A DNA stretch of 64,000 bases from CAYWMY01 sp046352935 (GTDB taxonomy: Bacteria; Pseudomonadota; Gammaproteobacteria; Steroidobacterales; Steroidobacteraceae), in NCBI GenBank assembly GCA_046352935.1, contig JAXMGR010000013.1, forward strand, positions 1-64,000. Direction: 5' to 3'. The translations under genes were made by a program, and so were the position numbers. Within the stretch, counting starts at the first letter, position 1. Each line of letters starts with the position of its first letter. Below the pieces are notes generated by a model that searched no databases, was not told the origin of the DNA, and saw only the letters and a program-made list of their open reading frames with translations. Shown here in pieces: positions 61,037 through 64,000 of this stretch.

Positions 61037-62557
61037 TCACCGCCAGTCCAGCGTCCAGCGCAGTGCGCGCAGGTGGTCCGCCTCCTGCTCCAGGTCCGCC
61101 CGGGTCAGCGGATGACGGCGCAGCCAGCCCGCGGGAAACACCAGCTTCAGCCTCCGTCCGCGCAGCACCAGCCGCGGAGCCGGAACGGGGCCACGGGTCC
61201 GGGCGCGATGCAGGAGGACCGCGAGCCGCAGGGCGACGATCAGCCGTGGCGCGCGCCGGTCCCAGGGAGGCACCAGTCCGGCGACTCCTTCGATGTGCAG
61301 CCGACGTCGGTGCGACCCGACGAGCAGTGCCAGCAGCCGCTGGTCCTCGCGGGAAAAGCCCGGCAGATCACTGTGCTCGAGGAGGTAGGCGCCGTGGCGG
61401 TGATACTGGGCATGGGATACTTCGAGGCCGATCTCGTGCAGGCGCGCGGCCCAGCCGAGGACCGTGCACTCGTCGGTTGCCGTGGCATCACGGTCCGCCT
61501 GCATCCGCCGAAGCAGCGCGACGGCGGTTCGCTCGACCTGGCGGGCCTGCGCCACGTCCACGCCATACCGCCGCTGCAGTCCGGACACCGTCGCTTCGCG
61601 CACGTCACGGTGTGTGCGGCGTCCAATGAGATCCTGCAGGACGCCTTCGCGCAGCGCGCCTTCGGCGACCTGCATCGACGAGATCCGCAGCGATTCGAAG
61701 AGCTGCGAGGCAATCGCGACGCCGCCGGCGAATACCGGCGCCCGCTCGGCGGTGACTCCCTCGAGTTCAGCCCGGGCGACGCTGCCGGCCCTCTCGAGGT
61801 GTCGTATCAGACGATCGAGGCCACGCCGGGTGATCATGGTTTCTGCGGGACAGAGGCCGCGGATCGCCTCCAGAATGGCCTTGAAGCTGCCGGAACTGCC
61901 GACCGCCTGGCTCCAGCCCACGCGCCGGTACCGGGACGCGATGGTCTCGAACTCGATGCCGGCCGCGAGCCGTGCAGCCTCGAGGCGCCGGCCCGAGAAC
62001 CGCCCGCCGGGGAAGTACTCCCGGCTGATAGCGACACAGCCGATGTACAGGCTTTCCATCGCCTGCGGAACCGTGCCCCGGCCGATGATCAGTTCCGTAC
62101 TGCCGCCACCGATGTCGACCACGAGGCGCCGCCCGGCACAGGGCGCGAGCGACTGCGTGACGCCCGCGTAGATCAGGCGTGCTTCCTCGATGCCACTGAT
62201 GATCTCGATGGGGTGTCCCAGGCAGAGGCGCGCGCGCTCGAGGAACGCCTGCTTGTGATGCGCCTTGCGCAGGGTGTTGGTGCCGACGACGCGAACGCGG
62301 TCCGCGCGGATCTCCCGCAGGCGCTGCCCGAAGCGCCCGAGACAGGCCAGCGCCCGCGCCACGTAGGCGGGATCGAGGCGACCGTCACGCCGCAGACCTG
62401 CGGCCAGCCGGACCATCTCCCGCAACCGGTCGACGACCACCAGCCTGCCGTCGACGTGCCGCGCCACCACCATGCGGAAGCTGTTGGAACCGAGATCGAC
62501 GGCGGCGACGACCTCGGGTCGCCGTCCTGCGGCGGAACGATCTGCCGTGCCAGCCAT
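61037..62557 (-). CDS. ppx: exopolyphosphatase (Ppx/GppA family)
   Basis: This enzyme degrades polyphosphate or pppGpp. The 506-residue product has the ASKHA-fold motifs VAAVDLGSNSFRMVVARHVD (phosphate loop 1), GTNTLRKAHHKQAFL, ISGIEEARLIYAGV and VVDIGGGSTELIIG (phosphate loop 2), then the HD-like C-terminal domain (LHEIGLEVSHAQYHRHGAYL). It follows the pst genes, fitting phosphate metabolism. The ATG at 62557 has GAGGGAG just upstream. Ppx versus GppA cannot be settled from motifs; length fits Ppx. Confidence 0.92.
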   Translation of the reverse strand: MAGTADRSAAGRRPEVVAAVDLGSNSFRMVVARHVDGRLVVVDRLREMVRLAAGLRRDGRLDPAYVARALACLGRFGQRLREIRADRVRVVGTNTLRKAHHKQAFLERARLCLGHPIEIISGIEEARLIYAGVTQSLAPCAGRRLVVDIGGGSTELIIGRGTVPQAMESLYIGCVAISREYFPGGRFSGRRLEAARLAAGIEFETIASRYRRVGWSQAVGSSGSFKAILEAIRGLCPAETMITRRGLDRLIRHLERAGSVARAELEGVTAERAPVFAGGVAIASQLFESLRISSMQVAEGALREGVLQDLIGRRTHRDVREATVSGLQRRYGVDVAQARQVERTAVALLRRMQADRDATATDECTVLGWAARLHEIGLEVSHAQYHRHGAYLLEHSDLPGFSREDQRLLALLVGSHRRRLHIEGVAGLVPPWDRRAPRLIVALRLAVLLHRARTRGPVPAPRLVLRGRRLKLVFPAGWLRRHPLTRADLEQEADHLRALRWTLDWR

Positions 62558-62565
62558 CGTCTCCC

Positions 62566-62727
62566 TCAGGGGCCCGGAACGGTGCCGCAAGCCGCGGCGA
62601 TGCCTGAACATACCGGGAGAATCCCTGCAGCGGCAAACCGATCGCCGATGCGCTCCAGCGAGCGGATCAGAAACACCGCCTCGATGACGCTGGACAGATG
62701 GCGAGCGTCTTCCATCACGACCGTCAC
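62566..62727 (-). pseudogene. phoU remnant (C-terminal fragment)
   Basis: A 53-codon frame starting at a GTG reads VTVVMEDARHLSSVIEAVFL, then IRSLERIGDR. The pattern MED.r.ls.vle..f.aR.LERIGD is the conserved end of the second PhoU repeat. The remainder (RFAAAGILPVCSG to the stop) departs from the family, and the first two thirds of PhoU are missing. It sits directly after pstB, where phoU normally lies. A short functional peptide is possible but less likely than a deletion remnant. Confidence 0.65.
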
Positions 62728-62755
62728 CCTGCGGCGCGGCACCGGCGTGCCGGCC

Positions 62756-63622
62756 TCAACCGAACCGCCCGGTGATGTAGTCCTCGGTCAGCTTGTGGCG
62801 CGGATTCGTGAAGATCAGATCCGTCGGTCCGACCTCGATGAGATCCCCGAGATGGAAGTAGGCGGTGCGCTGCGAAACGCGCGCTGCCTGCTGCATCGAG
62901 TGCGTGACGATGCAGATGGCGTAGTTCTGCCGGAGCTCGTCGATCAGGTCCTCGATGCGCGCCGTCGCGATCGGGTCGAGCGCCGAGCAGGGCTCGTCCA
63001 TGAGGATGACCTCCGGGTTCACGGCGATCGTCCGCGCGATGCACAGCCGCTGCTGCTGGCCGCCCGAGAGACTGGTACCGGGGTGGTGCATGCGGTCCTT
63101 CACCTCGTCCCAGAGGCCCGCGCGCTGCAGACCGTCGTGCACGATCTCGTCGAGTTCGGTGCGATCGGCCGCGAGCCCGTGGATGCGCGGCCCGTAGGCG
63201 ACGTTCTCGTAGATCGACTTCGGGAACGGATTCGGCTTCTGGAACACGATGCCGACGCGCGCGCGCAGCTGCACGACGTCCTGACGCCGGTCGTGGATCT
63301 CCTGGCCGTCCAGCGTGATGGTGCCCGTGACGCGCGCCGATTCGATGGTGTCGTTCATGCGGTTCAGGCAGCGCAGGAAGGTGCTCTTGCCGCAGCCGGA
63401 GGGGCCGATCATGGCGATCACCTCGTTGCGCGCGAGGTCGAGGTCGACGTTCCTGATCGCGTGCTTGTCGCCGTAGTGGACGTTCACGTCGCGCGCCACC
63501 ATGATCGGATCCGGCACCGTGACATCGCCCACCGTCGCGCGCGACCGGGTACCGCCGGAAGCGGTCTCCGTACGCGAAGCCGCGCGTGGTGCGGCAGCCT
63601 GTTCATCGACCGTGATCGCCAT
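62756..63622 (-). CDS. pstB: phosphate ABC transporter ATP-binding protein PstB
   Basis: This is the ATPase of the high-affinity phosphate importer. The 288-residue product has Walker A GPSGCGKSTFLRCLNRMND, the Q-loop VFQKPNPFPKSIYENV, signature LSGGQQQRLCIARTIAVNP, Walker B VILMDEPCSALDP and the switch histidine in IVTHSMQQAARVS. An unusual N-terminal extension of about 38 residues (rich in Ala/Thr/Arg) precedes the usual start of the domain. GGAGG is 8 bases before the ATG. It lies 19 bases after pstA. Confidence 0.97.
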   Translation of the reverse strand: MAITVDEQAAAPRAASRTETASGGTRSRATVGDVTVPDPIMVARDVNVHYGDKHAIRNVDLDLARNEVIAMIGPSGCGKSTFLRCLNRMNDTIESARVTGTITLDGQEIHDRRQDVVQLRARVGIVFQKPNPFPKSIYENVAYGPRIHGLAADRTELDEIVHDGLQRAGLWDEVKDRMHHPGTSLSGGQQQRLCIARTIAVNPEVILMDEPCSALDPIATARIEDLIDELRQNYAICIVTHSMQQAARVSQRTAYFHLGDLIEVGPTDLIFTNPRHKLTEDYITGRFG

Positions 63623-63641
63623 CCTCGCTACCTCCCGTCCA

Positions 63642-64000
63642 TCACCAGCGGCGCTCGAAGCGGCTCCGCAGGATCACCGCCGCGGCGTTCATCACGAGCA
63701 GGAATGCCAGCAGCACCAGGATCGCGCCGGAGGTGCGCTCGAGGAACGCCTGCTCGGGACTGTCCGCCCAGATGTAGACCTGCACCGGCAGCACCGTCGC
63801 GGGGTCCGTGAGCGAACCCGGCAGGTCGACGATGAACGCGACCATGCCGATCATGAGCAGCGGCGCCGACTCGCCGAGTGCGCGCGCCATGCCGATGATC
63901 GCGCCGGTGAGCATGCCGGGCATCGCGAGCGGCAGCACGTGGTGCAGGACCATCTGCACCTGCGAGGCCCCCATGCCGAGTGCAGCCTCGCGGATCGACG
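63642..64000 (-). CDS. pstA: phosphate ABC transporter permease PstA, C-terminal part
   Basis: This is the inner-membrane permease of the phosphate importer; only the last 119 codons lie in the window. Visible are the EAA loop that contacts PstB (SIREAALGMGASQVQMV, HHVLPLAMPGMLTGAIIG), the MARALGESAPLLMIG segment with its conserved Arg/Glu, and the final membrane helix ending FERRW. The N-terminal part and pstS/pstC lie beyond base 64000. Confidence 0.94.
   Translation of the reverse strand, partial: SIREAALGMGASQVQMVLHHVLPLAMPGMLTGAIIGMARALGESAPLLMIGMVAFIVDLPGSLTDPATVLPVQVYIWADSPEQAFLERTSGAILVLLAFLLVMNAAAVILRSRFERRW

Overview
The window is one contiguous stretch of a high-GC gammaproteobacterial chromosome. 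It is almost entirely coding. The gene content and order (rpsB-tsf-pyrH-frr-uppS-cdsA-dxr-rseP-bamA-skp-lpxD-fabZ-lpxA-lpxB-rnhB-dnaE-accA-tilS; ispD/ispF-truD-surE-pcm; glnD-dapC-dapD; rpoE-rseA-rseB; sdhCDAB) are typical of gammaproteobacteria. The RpfE-type gene next to recJ and the RpoE/RseA (AlgU/MucA) layout suggest a relative of the Xanthomonadales/Nevskiales/Steroidobacter side, but the sequence alone does not fix a genus. No rRNA, tRNA, CRISPR array, prophage or insertion sequence was seen.

Layout. 1-2511 (minus): envelope-stress operon rpoE-rseA-rseB followed by a truncated glutaredoxin-like gene, with a candidate sigma-E promoter. 2573-7324 (minus): succinate dehydrogenase locus, DUF1674-(SdhC-D-A-B)-SdhE-YgfX, interrupted by a 476 bp repeat-bearing gap. 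7498-8466 (plus): ygfZ. 8485-15058 (minus): murI, lysS, prfB (with programmed frameshift), recJ, rpfE-like. 15143-16413 (plus): Mth938-like protein and an EamA transporter. 16423-17873 (minus): pcm and surE; 17950-18477 (plus): Smr protein. 18501-25645 (minus): a tightly overlapped block pyrG-kdsA-eno-ftsB-ispD-ispF-truD-enoyl-CoA hydratase. 25907-33203 (plus): minor-pilin/PilY1 cluster fimT-pilV-pilW-pilX-(exported protein)-pilY1-pilE. 33279-54347 (minus): the long translation/envelope block from rpsB down to tilS. 54565-60151 (plus): map-glnD-dapC-dapD. 60286-60841 (minus): a BrnT/BrnA toxin-antitoxin pair. 61037-64000 (minus): pstA (cut by the edge), pstB, a PhoU remnant and ppx.

How the genes work together. 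Many neighbours overlap by the four bases ATGA, so translational coupling is the rule. Lipid A (lpxA, lpxB, lpxD, kdsA), outer-membrane protein assembly (bamA, skp), isoprenoid/undecaprenyl synthesis (dxr, ispD, ispF, uppS) and phospholipid supply (accA, fabZ, cdsA) sit beside the sigma-E pathway parts rpoE, rseA, rseB and rseP that monitor the same envelope.

Most interesting points: the FimT-like pseudopilin carries three back-to-back 12-residue EF-hand-type loops, in the same operon as a PilY1 with its own calcium-loop sequence; an ~85 bp interspersed repeat occurs in two near-identical copies and two degenerate ones, one degenerate copy lying inside a 19 bp perfect inverted repeat; the leader of pyrG contains a terminator-like hairpin; and phoU is reduced to a fragment between pstB and ppx.
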